This document shows, piece by piece, positions 7,596-16,710 of a DNA stretch of 64,000 bases; the first letter of the stretch is position 1, and each line of letters begins with the position of its first letter. The stretch is taken from positions 1 through 64,000 of the forward strand of contig JAIOAX010000028.1 in NCBI GenBank assembly GCA_019873645.1, read 5' to 3'. The stretch is from Chloroflexota bacterium. GTDB taxonomy: Bacteria > Chloroflexota > Anaerolineae > B4-G1 > SLSP01. Under the pieces are notes generated by a model, which did not search any database, was not told the origin of the DNA, and was given only the letters and a program-made list of their open reading frames with translations. A program made the translations under genes and the position numbers.

Positions 7596-10466
7596 CTACC
7601 GTGAGGCTGATGACCGGCGGCGGAAACGCCGCACGGCTACAAGGCTCAGGCTGATAAAGGACAGCAGGCTGACAAAGAGTACGTTTTTGTGAGCGGCAAA
7701 GTTCCACAGAGTCAATGCTGTCGGCTTATCTTCCGGGCCGCTGCCACCGCGCATGCCGATACTCCACACCCCGAACTCGGTGATGGTGCTTGTGGTGATC
7801 ACGTTGTTTGTGGTGTCAACGGTCGAATATTCATCCCAGGTGTGAGTGCCATAGTTGTAATGATAAGCGTGGAGGTAGGGTTCGTCGGCGGGCGCGATAC
7901 CGGCGATGGCAAGTTCCGCATCGGCATAACAAAGCGCCAGTTGGGCTTGATAACCACTTCCGCCGCTTGCGGTGATGTCGTAACGGCGCGGCAGACCGTC
8001 GCGGTTGGCGGTGGGGTAGTTTTGGATGAAGGTGACATTCAGCGCTGTGGGCAGTGTACCGCCGGCGGCAAAGTAGACACGCCCGCAGATGCCGCCGCCG
8101 AAGTCCTGCCATCCTGTCGCAGGTGTCAGGCTGCTCGTCAGAGGGGTGCCGTTGACGGCAACAGAGGCCGTATCGCTGTTATTGGCGGGTGTGCTGTCAG
8201 TTGCCGTGGTCGCGATTTCAGCAGCGACATCTAACAGCCCGGCCGGTAAACTACCTGCCAGTTGCCCGGTGATGGTGATGATACCATTGTCGCCGCTTGC
8301 CATATCGCTCACGTCCCAGATGTATGTGACGCCGCCGCGTGGCGTGAGCGTTACATCGCCGCTGCTGCTGAAAGTGACATTGGTCACACTGACCGGCAAA
8401 ATATCAGTGACCACCACGTTGATGGCAACGCCGGGACCTGCGTTAGAGAATATCAACGTAAAGGTGAGCGTGTCTCCGGGTTGGGCGACGGTCGGGGTGA
8501 CGGTGTGCGTGAGGGCAAGATCAACGGGGAGCAACACTGTGACTTTCTCGACATCCGACCAGTTCCACCACTGGCCGTGAGCGTAGGGTCGGACGCGGTA
8601 GAGATAGTCGCCATTTTGCGTGATGTTGACAGTTGCTGAAGTGCTGGTGATGTCATTGTCTACCGTCGTCCATTCATCGCCGATATAGGCATTGGTGATA
8701 CTGAAGTCGTCCAGGTAAAATCCCACGGAACTGCCATAATACCAGCTATTACCGGCATCAATGACAAAGCGCAACGCCACAATTTCCCCGATGTAGGGGG
8801 CCAGAGCGCCTGCGGGTACTGTTTCGGCATGCCAGACAGGAGGATAACTGTGGTTACTTTCAGTGTGCGTCATGAGCGTCGTCCAGCTCACCCCATCTGT
8901 CGAAATTTCGAGCCGCGCTTCGGTGTTGTCGAAATAGTAGGTACTCCACCAGTAGCTGATGGTGGTCGCTGGGGTAATTTTGAGGTGCCTTTTGAGCGTG
9001 AAGAGGCTGAGCATGACGGTGTCATTAGCGGTTTTGGCAACATATCCCTTAAAGGTGTAACTGCCGGAATGGGGATAAAAATTGCTTTGTTCCCAATTGC
9101 CGACGATGGCCCAGTTGCCGGTGCCACTTTCGGCGCCATCGCTGAAACTGCCCAATGTGGCAGGGATAAACGCTTGTTGCAGCTCGTAATAGTCGGCGTT
9201 TTGATGTTGCGACACATTCCAGGAAACCGGGAAGCTGGGGACGGTGATGGTTGTCCCCAGATCGTTCATATCCGGGGTGGGGACGATGTCCAGCACCGCG
9301 CCACTTACGGTATTCCAGGTGTATCCGCCGGCGCTGAAGGGAACCGTAATGTCGTACCAGGCGTCGGCGGTTCCCCACCAGCCCATGTTCAGGTGATAGT
9401 ATTTGGTGCCGCCAGTGTCGTGGCGCACGCCATCCACGACCACAGCATGACCTGCGCCACCGGTTTCGCGAATGGCCAGTTCGGCCGGACGAGAGCGGGT
9501 TATGTTCGCATAAAGACGGTCATAGAAATCGCCGGTGTTTTGTACCCAAGTTCCTGCGGCGCGGAAATAATTCGGCAAAGCTGCGGCAACGTTTGCGGTA
9601 GCGGCGCCGGAGCCGCCGGACGCATAGTTCATATCTACCGCCACGCCGGCATGGTAGACCAGCTTACCTACGGCTTCACGCTGTGTTTCGGTAGTTGTGG
9701 TAGCGTAGTTATCCAAAATGTTGGCCCAATCATAGGTCGTGGCGCCGAAGTTGGCTGACAGTGTCTGCGCTGGATCCACGCCGTTGTACCAGAGATAACT
9801 GTGCGCACCGGTGCCGGTGCTCGGCCATTCATAGTAGTTCAGGATTTGTCCCAGAGCTGTTGCCACGCAGCCGCAGACGTAGTGATAAGGGGTGTAGTAG
9901 TTAAAGACATAGTTCCCACCATAGCTTCCTTGACCCCAGGTGGAGGTAAGGAACGGTCCATACTCCACATCCCAAGCCACCTTGAGGGGAAATTCTCCGG
10001 AGAGCAGAATTTTCCATTGTGCGCGTGCTTCGGCCTGCGTCTCGGCGGGGATGTGTCCTGCTTCCAAGACCTGAATCCTCTCCAGAATGTCGCTGCGCAA
10101 CAGAATCAGCAAGATGTTCTGGGGGCTGTCTGTGGCGTCGAATTTCGCATGTTCCGAATACGCAATGATAGGTTTCAGTTCGTGGCGGGGTGTGACGATG
10201 ATGAAGCCGGTGGGCTCCAGAGTCAGCACATAGGCATACGTTTGCCCATCGGCTTTGAGTTCGAGCACAGTTTTTGCCGGTTCATAGATGATGTCAACGT
10301 CTGCTTGGTGAAAATCAGGGCAACTGTTGAGCCAGGCCAGCGCAACCCGATATGCTTCTTGAGCCGTTACACTGTCATCATCGGCGCGGGCTATAGGCGG
10401 GTATACAAAGACGAAAATCAGAACAAGCATGGCTGTGAATATCCATATTTTGCGGCGCACATTCAT
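7596..10466 (-). CDS. secreted C10 family (streptopain-type) cysteine protease with DUF11 domain
   Basis: A 956-residue exported protease. A signal peptide covers about residues 5-28 (ending ARA). A Spi-type propeptide follows (about 30-150), with the GFIIVTPRHELKPIIAYS pattern. In the C10 catalytic domain the nucleophile is C200 in CGCVATALGQIL and the histidine is H340 in GAGHAVVVDG, with HLNMGWWG after it. Next come a jellyroll/MAM-like region (about 440-600), a DUF11 repeat (about 655-770) with ALTHTVTPTVAQPGD, and a C-terminal membrane helix with an Arg-rich tail, so the enzyme is probably wall- or membrane-anchored. The ATG at 10466 has AGGAGAG at good spacing. The gene stands alone; its target may be proteins digested as nutrients. 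Confidence 0.9.
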   Translation of the reverse strand: MNVRRKIWIFTAMLVLIFVFVYPPIARADDDSVTAQEAYRVALAWLNSCPDFHQADVDIIYEPAKTVLELKADGQTYAYVLTLEPTGFIIVTPRHELKPIIAYSEHAKFDATDSPQNILLILLRSDILERIQVLEAGHIPAETQAEARAQWKILLSGEFPLKVAWDVEYGPFLTSTWGQGSYGGNYVFNYYTPYHYVCGCVATALGQILNYYEWPSTGTGAHSYLWYNGVDPAQTLSANFGATTYDWANILDNYATTTTETQREAVGKLVYHAGVAVDMNYASGGSGAATANVAAALPNYFRAAGTWVQNTGDFYDRLYANITRSRPAELAIRETGGAGHAVVVDGVRHDTGGTKYYHLNMGWWGTADAWYDITVPFSAGGYTWNTVSGAVLDIVPTPDMNDLGTTITVPSFPVSWNVSQHQNADYYELQQAFIPATLGSFSDGAESGTGNWAIVGNWEQSNFYPHSGSYTFKGYVAKTANDTVMLSLFTLKRHLKITPATTISYWWSTYYFDNTEARLEISTDGVSWTTLMTHTESNHSYPPVWHAETVPAGALAPYIGEIVALRFVIDAGNSWYYGSSVGFYLDDFSITNAYIGDEWTTVDNDITSTSATVNITQNGDYLYRVRPYAHGQWWNWSDVEKVTVLLPVDLALTHTVTPTVAQPGDTLTFTLIFSNAGPGVAINVVVTDILPVSVTNVTFSSSGDVTLTPRGGVTYIWDVSDMASGDNGIITITGQLAGSLPAGLLDVAAEIATTATDSTPANNSDTASVAVNGTPLTSSLTPATGWQDFGGGICGRVYFAAGGTLPTALNVTFIQNYPTANRDGLPRRYDITASGGSGYQAQLALCYADAELAIAGIAPADEPYLHAYHYNYGTHTWDEYSTVDTTNNVITTSTITEFGVWSIGMRGGSGPEDKPTALTLWNFAAHKNVLFVSLLSFISLSLVAVRRFRRRSSASR

Positions 10467-10558
10467 AGGTCTCTCCTTATGATTGATGGTAGATTCATTG
10501 AGATTGTACAATGTAGTATGAAAAAATTCAAGCTCTTGCTACAGATGGGGTGCATTTC

Positions 10559-10738
10559 AGACTCTCCTGAAAAAAGTCTAATTCACCGCAGAGACGCAAA
10601 GAACGCCGAGAAAAATTCAAGTTTATATCAATAAAATTAGTAATGAGACGCGAAAGACTTAATCTTATTGAATCCGATATAAAAATCTTTGCGCCCTCCG
10701 CGACTCTGCGGTGATATCTTTAGTTTTTTCAGTAGACT
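10559..10738. repeat. long imperfect palindrome with CACCGCAGAG arms
   Basis: About 180 bp form an imperfect inverted repeat. The left arm runs AGACTCTCCTGAAAAAAG, then CACCGCAGAGACGCAAAG. The right arm, read on the other strand, gives AGTCTACTGAAAAAA, then CACCGCAGAGTCGCG and GCGCAAAG. The AT-rich centre is also partly self-complementary (ATATCAATAAAATTAG against CTTAATCTTATTGAAT). No open frame is present. The CACCGCAGAGACGCAAAGAA string resembles intergenic repeats seen in other environmental genomes (from memory). Confidence 0.75.
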
Positions 10739-10815
10739 CATTTCAGGATGGGACGGCCTGTGCGAATTCCATATTCTGCGTACAATAGCTCTCAGCGTTG
10801 ATGAAACGCTTGAAA

Positions 10816-10845
10816 AACCGTTTCATCCGTTTAATCCGTTGACAC
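10816..10845. repeat. 9-bp-unit repeat ATCCGTTTM, copy 1
   Basis: Three 9-bp units read CCGTTTC, ATCCGTTTA, ATCCGTTGA just before the GH32 ribosome-binding site. A second copy, ATCCGTTTC, ATCCGTTCA, ATCCATTGA, lies at 35237-35269 and abuts the elp3 stop codon. Confidence 0.75.
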
Positions 10846-10866
10846 TTTTTTGCGAAAGGACACATC

Positions 10867-12501
10867 ATGGCAGAAAAAACATTCCTCGTCGAAAACCGCT
10901 ATCTCAACCTGCCGGTGAAAAACGGCGCCGAGAAGCGTGTGGTGCGCTTTATGTTAGACGGGGCGGAGGTCTACCGCTTCGACATTGAGCTGGCCGCGGC
11001 GGAGGCCGATTTCTGGGTCTACGCGGACCTCACGCCGTTCCAGAATTCACAATTGACGCTGGCGGTGGACGGTGTCTCCGCCGAAGTATTGGCGGCGCTT
11101 GTTCAAAGTGACACGCCTTTGGGAATGGACGATTTGTACTGCGAAAAGTACCGCCCGCAGTTTCACTTCACCTCGCGGCGCGGCTGGCTCAACGATCCCA
11201 ACGGCCTGGTATTTTACAACGGCGTGTATCACCTCTTCTATCAGCACAACCCTTACGGTTGGAGCTGGGGCAACATGCACTGGGGGCATGCCATCAGTGG
11301 CGATCTCGTGCACTGGGAAGAACTGGGCGATGTCTTTTATCCCGACCACCTGGGCGTGATGTTTTCCGGTTCCGCCGTGGTGGATTGGCAGAACACGACC
11401 GGTTTCCAGGACGGTGACGATCCGCCGCTGGTGTGTATTTACACCGCCGCCGGAAAGCCGTTTACCCAATGTCTTGCCTACAGCACGGATGGCGGTGAAA
11501 CGTGGGTGAAGTATGCCGGCAATCCCGTGCTCGGTCACATCACCGGAGAAAACCGTGACCCAAAGGTCATCTGGCACGCGCCGAGCCGGCAGTGGGTGAT
11601 GGCGCTTTACCTTGTGGACAACGCCTATGCCCTGTTCGGCTCACCCGACCTCAAGACGTGGCGCAAGCTGTGTGACGTCTACATCGGCGACGCCATCGAA
11701 TGTCCTGACTTCTTCGAGTTGCCTGTAGATGATGACCCGGCGAATACGCGCTGGGTCTTCTGGGGCGCGAACGGCAACTACGTCTTGGGCAGCTTCGATG
11801 GGGCAACGTTCACGCCGGAAAGCAAGGTGTTACATTATGCGCGCGGCGGCGACAGTTACGCCGCGCAGACCTGGAGCGATACACCCGACGGGCGGCGTAT
11901 CCAAATCGCCTGGTTGCGCGTCAACCTGCCGGGGATGCCCTTCAACCAGATGATGACCTTCCCCTGCGAATTGACCCTGCGGACGACACCGGAAGGCATT
12001 CGCCTGTGCAGTTGGCCGGTGCAGGAGATCGCAAGTCTGTACGACTGGGGTGTCCATTGGGCGGATGAAACGCTGGCGCCCGGGGAAACCTTGCAGGATG
12101 ATATTATCGGTTGGGGCGACCGGTTCGATGCTTATGCCGAAGTGGATCCCGGCGCAGCGACCACGCTCAACTTTGTGTTGCGCGGGGTCCCCGTGACCTA
12201 CGATGTAGCGCAGGAAACATTGACCTGCGCAGGGCGCACCGTCCTTATGCCTCTTGTGGATGGACTGTTCTGTCTGCGGATCCTGCAAGATCGCGCCGCG
12301 CTTGAAATCTTCGGCGCGGATGGCCTGGTGGCGTTGCCGCTGGGCCTCATTCCGCCTGACGACGACCTCACGCTGCGTTTTTATGCGGAAGGTGGCCCGA
12401 CCGGTGAGTTCCTCGTTGGCATGCACACCCTTCTTTCGGCGTGGGCCGGCGATGAACAGGCAGATGCGGAGTGGTTAGACGATGACACTTTCCCCTTCTA
12501 G
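10867..12501 (+). CDS. glycoside hydrolase family 32 (exo-fructanase/levanase type)
   Basis: A 544-residue GH32 enzyme that cleaves beta-fructosyl links in sucrose, inulin or levan. An N-terminal beta domain of about 85 residues resembles the DUF4980 domain found on some levanases. The five-bladed propeller follows with nucleophile D110 in WLNDPNG, the RDP triad at 230-232 and acid/base E278 in IECPDFF; a C-terminal beta-sandwich starts near 400. No signal peptide is visible, so it is either cytoplasmic, acting on imported short fructans, or exported by another route. The gene overlaps the following EamA transporter by 20 bp, which suggests translational coupling and a shared sugar-related role. 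Confidence 0.92.
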   Translation: MAEKTFLVENRYLNLPVKNGAEKRVVRFMLDGAEVYRFDIELAAAEADFWVYADLTPFQNSQLTLAVDGVSAEVLAALVQSDTPLGMDDLYCEKYRPQFHFTSRRGWLNDPNGLVFYNGVYHLFYQHNPYGWSWGNMHWGHAISGDLVHWEELGDVFYPDHLGVMFSGSAVVDWQNTTGFQDGDDPPLVCIYTAAGKPFTQCLAYSTDGGETWVKYAGNPVLGHITGENRDPKVIWHAPSRQWVMALYLVDNAYALFGSPDLKTWRKLCDVYIGDAIECPDFFELPVDDDPANTRWVFWGANGNYVLGSFDGATFTPESKVLHYARGGDSYAAQTWSDTPDGRRIQIAWLRVNLPGMPFNQMMTFPCELTLRTTPEGIRLCSWPVQEIASLYDWGVHWADETLAPGETLQDDIIGWGDRFDAYAEVDPGAATTLNFVLRGVPVTYDVAQETLTCAGRTVLMPLVDGLFCLRILQDRAALEIFGADGLVALPLGLIPPDDDLTLRFYAEGGPTGEFLVGMHTLLSAWAGDEQADAEWLDDDTFPF

Positions 12502-13471
12502 CCCAGAAGCGCGCGCCCATCTGACGCGCGGCTACGTCATTGCGTTGATCAGCGCTGCATTCCTCTCCACGACGGCGATCTTCATCCGCTACCTGACGTT
12601 GACCTACGCCCTTCCGCCGCTTGTGCTGGCCTTCTGGCGCGATGTTTTTGTGGTGTTAACGCTGCTGCCTGTGCTGTCTCGTGTGCGTCCGGCGTTGTTG
12701 CGCACGGCGCGGCATCATGTCCTTTACCTGGCGGCGTATGGCCTGGTGCTCTCGATGTTCAACGTTATGTGGACGTTCTCGGTGGCCCTCAACGGCGCGG
12801 CGGTGGCGACGGTGTTGTGTTACTGCTCGGCGGCGTTTACGGCGCTGTTGGGACGCTGGTTGCTCAAGGAGCCGCTGAATGCCGTCAAGTGGCTGGCGAT
12901 TGCGCTGAGTCTGACCGGCTGCGCGCTGGTCGCCGGCGTGGTAGGACAGGCGACCTGGAAGATCAGCGCGGAAGGTTTGCTCGTCGGCATATTGACCGGT
13001 CTGAGCTATGCCGGCTACAGTTTGATGGGCCGCTCGGCGGCGCAACGCGGCCTGAATCCCTGGACAACGCTGCTATACACCTTCGGTTTTGCGACGCTGT
13101 ATCTGTTCACCTTCAATCTGCTGCCTGAAACGTGGCTCCCCGGTGGCGCGGCATCGCTGCATGATTTCTTCTGGCTTGGCGACGCCTGGGCGGGGTGGGG
13201 GGTGCTATTCCTGTTGGCGGCCGGGCCAACCGTGGCCGGATTTGGACTTTACAATGTCAGCTTGAGTCATCTCCCATCAAGCGTCGTGAACCTGATTGCG
13301 ACTTCAGAGCCGGTTTTCACTGCCATCAGCGCGTACTTGTTGCTCGGTGAGCGGCTGAACGGAATTCAGATTCTCGGCAGTTTGATGATTCTCTCCGGCG
13401 TCGTGGCCCTGCGGCTGTACGACGGCTGGTTGGAAAGTCGTTTGCAGGTGCAGGCTATATCGGTAGATTAA
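12482..13471 (+). CDS. EamA (DMT superfamily) transporter
   Basis: A 329-residue protein with about ten membrane helices arranged as two EamA repeats, as usual for drug/metabolite transporters. The first repeat begins at about residue 18 (VIALISAAFLSTTAIFIRYL) and the second near 165 (GLLVGILTGLSYAGYSLMG). The end, SSVVNLIATSEPVFTAISAYLLLGERL, is highly characteristic. The substrate is unknown; DMT members export amino acids, sugars, nucleotides or drugs. The ATG lies inside the 3' end of the GH32 gene. The stop overlaps that of the convergent MFS gene by a few bases. Confidence 0.9.
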   Translation: MTLSPSSPEARAHLTRGYVIALISAAFLSTTAIFIRYLTLTYALPPLVLAFWRDVFVVLTLLPVLSRVRPALLRTARHHVLYLAAYGLVLSMFNVMWTFSVALNGAAVATVLCYCSAAFTALLGRWLLKEPLNAVKWLAIALSLTGCALVAGVVGQATWKISAEGLLVGILTGLSYAGYSLMGRSAAQRGLNPWTTLLYTFGFATLYLFTFNLLPETWLPGGAASLHDFFWLGDAWAGWGVLFLLAAGPTVAGFGLYNVSLSHLPSSVVNLIATSEPVFTAISAYLLLGERLNGIQILGSLMILSGVVALRLYDGWLESRLQVQAISVD

Positions 13472-14784
13472 GATGTTTGCTGACCCGAATATTGTGCATT
13501 TTCCGCGGCGGCGACGCGAATGCCTTCGGCCTCATTGACGCGGCCGAGCAGCACAATCCCGCCGATGAAGAACACCATCAGCGAGATGATGCTCAGGCGG
13601 CTCTCGCCCATCAATTGTCCAACGACGCTGAAGAGCAGCGGCCCGGCGATGCCCGCAAACTTGCTGGACACATCGTAGAAGCCGAAGAATTCCGCACTGC
13701 GTGCCTTCGGCGCCATCAGCCCGAAGAGACTGCGGCTGAGCGCCTGTGTGCCGCCCTGCACCATCCCCACGCCGAAGGCCAGCGCCCAGAAGTGCCACGG
13801 CTGGCTCATAAAGAAGCCGCCCACCATCAACAGCGCATACCATCCCAGTCCCACCATAATCGAGCGTTTGGTGCCGAGCTTATGGCTGAATTTCCCGAAA
13901 AGCAGTGAGAAAGGAATCCCCACAAACTGCGTCAGCAGCAGCGCGCCGATCAGATCCGTCATCCCGATGCCGATTTCCGCGCCGTAAATCGTCGCCATCT
14001 TAATGACCGTGCCGATGCCGTCGTTGTAAATCCAGAAGGCGATGAGGAACTTAAACAGCTCACCGTACTTGCGAATTTCGTGCAACGTCTGCCCGATGCG
14101 TTGGAAGCTGGCGCGCACGGGATTGACGCCCGCGCCGATGCCCTCGGTGTTGGCGGGCGGCTCCGGGACGCGCCGCAGCAATGGGATGGTGAAGATCGCC
14201 CACCAGATCGCCACCGTGAAGAAGGATAGCCGTGGCCCCAGGCTGCTGCCTTTCCAGATGACCATAATCATCACCAGATTGATGGCGAGCAGAATGCCGC
14301 CGCCCAGATAACCAAGCGCGTAGCCTTTGGAGGAGACGTAGTCAATTTCATCCTCATTGGCGACGTGCGGCAAGAGCGCGTCATAGAAAATGTACGACGC
14401 GCCCAGGCCGATGGATCCCAGGAAGAACAGGATAAGGGTGGGCCAGACCATCCCGGCGTCCATAAAGGTCAAGAGCGCCGTGGCGAAGATGCCGATGCCC
14501 GCGAAGGTCGCCAGAAGCCGTTTTTTGCTCCCCATGTAATCGGCGATGCTGCCAAGGATCGGTGCCAGCAGTGCGGAGACCAGCAGGGCGATGGAGTTGG
14601 CGTAACCCCAATAGACTGTTGGCCGGTTGCCTCCCAGAGGCGCAGCGATCACACCCTCGAAGAAGGCCGGCAGGACCGCTGCCTCGATGGTTGTCGAAAA
14701 GGCCGAACTGCCCCAGTCGTACATACACCAGGCATTGATCATTTGTTGATGGACGAAGTCTTTCGTGGATTTGATGGGGTTCAT
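13468..14784 (-). CDS. MFS transporter, Atg22/UMF1-like
   Basis: A 438-residue major-facilitator carrier with about twelve helices. The opening INAWCMYDWGSSAFSTTIEAAVLPAFF, the insertion with DALLPHVANEDEIDYVSSKGYALGYLGGG and the later APKARSAEFFGFYDVSSKFAGIAGP are hallmarks of the Atg22-like (UMF1) family, which in yeast vacuoles exports amino acids. Bacterial substrates are mostly unknown. I start at the ATG at 14784, preceded by AAGGAG, rather than at the longer frame upstream, whose extra residues are encoded by a GGATTAG-type repeat. The gene converges on the EamA transporter with overlapping stop codons. Confidence 0.88.
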   Translation of the reverse strand: MNPIKSTKDFVHQQMINAWCMYDWGSSAFSTTIEAAVLPAFFEGVIAAPLGGNRPTVYWGYANSIALLVSALLAPILGSIADYMGSKKRLLATFAGIGIFATALLTFMDAGMVWPTLILFFLGSIGLGASYIFYDALLPHVANEDEIDYVSSKGYALGYLGGGILLAINLVMIMVIWKGSSLGPRLSFFTVAIWWAIFTIPLLRRVPEPPANTEGIGAGVNPVRASFQRIGQTLHEIRKYGELFKFLIAFWIYNDGIGTVIKMATIYGAEIGIGMTDLIGALLLTQFVGIPFSLLFGKFSHKLGTKRSIMVGLGWYALLMVGGFFMSQPWHFWALAFGVGMVQGGTQALSRSLFGLMAPKARSAEFFGFYDVSSKFAGIAGPLLFSVVGQLMGESRLSIISLMVFFIGGIVLLGRVNEAEGIRVAAAENAQYSGQQTS

Positions 14785-14818
14785 GATGTGAATTCTCCTT
14801 GAGTAAAGTGATTTGTAA

Positions 14819-14915
14819 ATAGGGATTAGGAAATTGGGGATTAGGGATGGGGAGTCAGCGAATCGTAGTCCCAACCCCAATTCCCAATCCCCAATCCCTA
14901 ATCCCCAGTCCCTAT
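14819..14915. repeat. GGATTAGGGATTGGG stutter repeat, inverted, copy 1
   Basis: A left run (ATAGGGATTAGGAAATTGGG and on) and a right run on the opposite strand (CCAATCCCTAATCCCC) are separated by about 12 nt and can fold into a long imperfect hairpin. The right arm runs into the sensor kinase gene: the final residues IGTGD and the TAG stop at 14898-14900 are encoded by repeat sequence. A single-arm copy lies at 46029-46064. Confidence 0.85.
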
Positions 14916-16256
14916 CATAGGCAAGGTAAAGTAAAATGTGCTCCCTTTTCCCACCTCACTCTCGACACCGACCTGCCCATTGAGCTTTTCGGCGATGCTT
15001 TGGACAATGGATAACCCTAGCCCGTATCCCGGTGCAGCAGTTTGATTGAGGCGGGTAAAGGGTGTAAAGAGCCGGGCTTGTTCTTCAGGCGTCAGGCCCT
15101 TACCGTTATCGCGCACCCACAAGCGGGCATAACCGTTACCGAGGTTTGTCATCCCGACCTCGATGTAAGGAGGCCTTCCTCCATACTTGATCGCATTGCT
15201 GATGTAATTCACCAGGATTTCTTCGACCCAGGCCGGATATCCGATAACCGGCAACCATTCGTCAGGGGTGATAATCTCTGCTTGACTTTCGGCAAGTGCA
15301 TCGGCAAGACGGCATCGGGTATTCTCTATTAGACGAGGGAGGTCAAGGGGTTCGGTCTGCACACTGCCAACTTTCCGTACATTGGCTAACAGCAACAGGG
15401 CATCCACAATGTCGGCTATTTTGCGAGCGTGCTGGGCAATGACATTGTAATACTCTATCAGTTTTTCCTCACTCATCTTGCTGTGGCGTTTCTCCAGCAG
15501 TTGACTGAAGCCGACAAGGGTTGTCAGCGGGGATTTCAAGTCGTGGGCCACCGTATGGGCATAGGCTTCCAGCTCTTCATTGCGTTTTTCGAGTTCGATG
15601 GTACGTTCGAGCAAGGCTTCTTGGGCGCGTTGGCGTTCGTGAACCTCGGCGCGCAGCTCGGCGGTGCGCGCCTCAACCAACTTTTCGAGTCGCAGGTTAA
15701 GGGCGGTGAGTTCTTCGGTGCTTTGCTCGATAAGTTGTTCGACAACTTTGGACGGCAGAGCGACAGCAAAGGCAAAGAAGGTAGGGATAACAATATCATT
15801 TGAGATGTCGAGGTGGTAAGCAAAACCTGCCCCTATAATCACAACAGATGTTGCGATTGCGCAGTAAATGGCAGGACGAAACCCTAACACCAGACCCACT
15901 GAAAAAATGCCGATGTGGAACATAAAAAGAAGGTTACGATAATAATCTCCATTGTAAAGAGCATGGAACAAAAGCCCGGTTAAGCAAATCATAGAAATCC
16001 CTGCGAATGTGAGCATTGCGCGGTTTATAGATCGCGATAGCCTTGTGAGGGTAAAAAAAGCGGCTATGCCAATGGTGAAAATCGCCAGTATATATGCACC
16101 ATTGAGAGGCTCACCATAAGACTGCCGCGATATGAGGTGGAGCAGAATACCTGAAGCAGCAAATACGATGTAGCCGCTCAGAATCCACCGTGCTGCATTG
16201 ATACGGGCTTTTTCTCCAGGTATGTTGTTCACCATTGTTGAGGTGATTTTCACCAA
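14898..16256 (-). CDS. membrane sensor histidine kinase
   Basis: A 452-residue kinase with about six membrane helices in residues 25-175 and no large extracellular loop, so it probably senses a membrane or intracellular cue. A long coiled coil (180-232) leads into the HisKA domain with phospho-acceptor H238 in VAHDLKSPL. The ATPase domain has N354 in NYISNAIKYGG, DNGKGL (383-388) and GYGLGLS (410-416). No response regulator is coded next to it. The start is uncertain: TTG at 16256 has AGGTGA upstream, while the ATG at 16235 lacks a ribosome-binding site. It follows the small 87-residue gene by 14 bp, probably in one operon. Its C-terminus is built from repeat DNA. Confidence 0.9.
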   Translation of the reverse strand: MVKITSTMVNNIPGEKARINAARWILSGYIVFAASGILLHLISRQSYGEPLNGAYILAIFTIGIAAFFTLTRLSRSINRAMLTFAGISMICLTGLLFHALYNGDYYRNLLFMFHIGIFSVGLVLGFRPAIYCAIATSVVIIGAGFAYHLDISNDIVIPTFFAFAVALPSKVVEQLIEQSTEELTALNLRLEKLVEARTAELRAEVHERQRAQEALLERTIELEKRNEELEAYAHTVAHDLKSPLTTLVGFSQLLEKRHSKMSEEKLIEYYNVIAQHARKIADIVDALLLLANVRKVGSVQTEPLDLPRLIENTRCRLADALAESQAEIITPDEWLPVIGYPAWVEEILVNYISNAIKYGGRPPYIEVGMTNLGNGYARLWVRDNGKGLTPEEQARLFTPFTRLNQTAAPGYGLGLSIVQSIAEKLNGQVGVESEVGKGSTFYFTLPMIGTGD

Positions 16257-16270
16257 TGTCCAGTCACCTA

Positions 16271-16534
16271 CTATGCCCAGAAACTGCCGGCTTTTGTGAC
16301 GACACCGGTTTCGCGCTCTTCATCATAGGTCTTCCACCACTTTTTGACGATTTTGCGCAGTGCTTTGTCTTCAAAGGCGCTGGCAAACGCGGCCTTCTCT
16401 TCTTCGGTGAGGTCGCCGTAGGGACAGGCTGCAAAAACGGCGTCAAGTCCTTGCTCCTCGGCTTCTTCGACAAAATTCCGCGAGAGGAAAACCTGTCCCG
16501 CCAGCCATAACATATCCTGATGACCTTTTAACAT
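16271..16534 (-). CDS. small hypothetical protein upstream of histidine kinase
   Basis: An 87-residue soluble protein, acidic in the middle (VEEAEEQGLD and LTEEEKAAFASAFEDKALRK), then basic and tryptophan-rich (KKWWKTYDEERE). I do not recognise a family. The frame is open further upstream, but the ATG at 16534 has an AAGGAG five bases before it and the upstream stretch looks like leader sequence, so I choose this start. It is followed by the sensor kinase after 14 bp and may be a partner or input protein of that kinase; this is inferred from position alone. Confidence 0.7.
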   Translation of the reverse strand: MLKGHQDMLWLAGQVFLSRNFVEEAEEQGLDAVFAACPYGDLTEEEKAAFASAFEDKALRKIVKKWWKTYDEERETGVVTKAGSFWA

Positions 16535-16597
16535 GGTACTCCTTTCATAGTCGCTAAGATTGGTGTCCCATCCCTGGCTGGAACGGAGGTTTTGTAT

Positions 16598-16615
16598 GGT
16601 ATGCCAGGGCATACC
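16598..16615. promoter_or_regulatory. perfect palindrome in the small-protein/kinase leader
   Basis: GGTATGCCAGGGCATACC has 8-bp arms around a 2-nt centre. It sits about 60-80 nt upstream of the ATG at 16534, inside the predicted 5' leader, and may be a protein operator or an RNA hairpin. Confidence 0.5.
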
Positions 16616-16652
16616 CTGCACCGGACAGTTTGTGTCGGCAATAACAATACTA

Positions 16653-16681
16653 ATTTTATCATTGTTTTCGCAATTTGTCAC
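16653..16681 (-). promoter_or_regulatory. predicted sigma70-type promoter for the small-protein/kinase operon
   Basis: On the minus strand GTGACA (-35, 16676-16681) and TAAAAT (-10, 16653-16658) are separated by 17 bp. This gives a leader of roughly 110 nt before the ATG at 16534. Confidence 0.6.
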
Positions 16682-16710
16682 GAATCATAATATAATCAAA
16701 TGCATTCATC

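Larger units (their letters stand above)
10467..10866. other. 400-bp intergenic region between divergent protease and GH32 genes
   Basis: No gene is visible. The region holds a long imperfect palindrome (10559-10738) and a 9-bp-unit repeat (10816-10845). It must contain both divergent promoters, but I cannot name either with confidence. An AAAGGA before the GH32 ATG is a fair ribosome-binding site. Confidence 0.7.

Noticed and set aside
8829..9758. 309-residue plus-strand frame opposite the C10 protease
   Set aside because: Lies fully within the protease catalytic region, whose Cys and His motifs are clear on the other strand.
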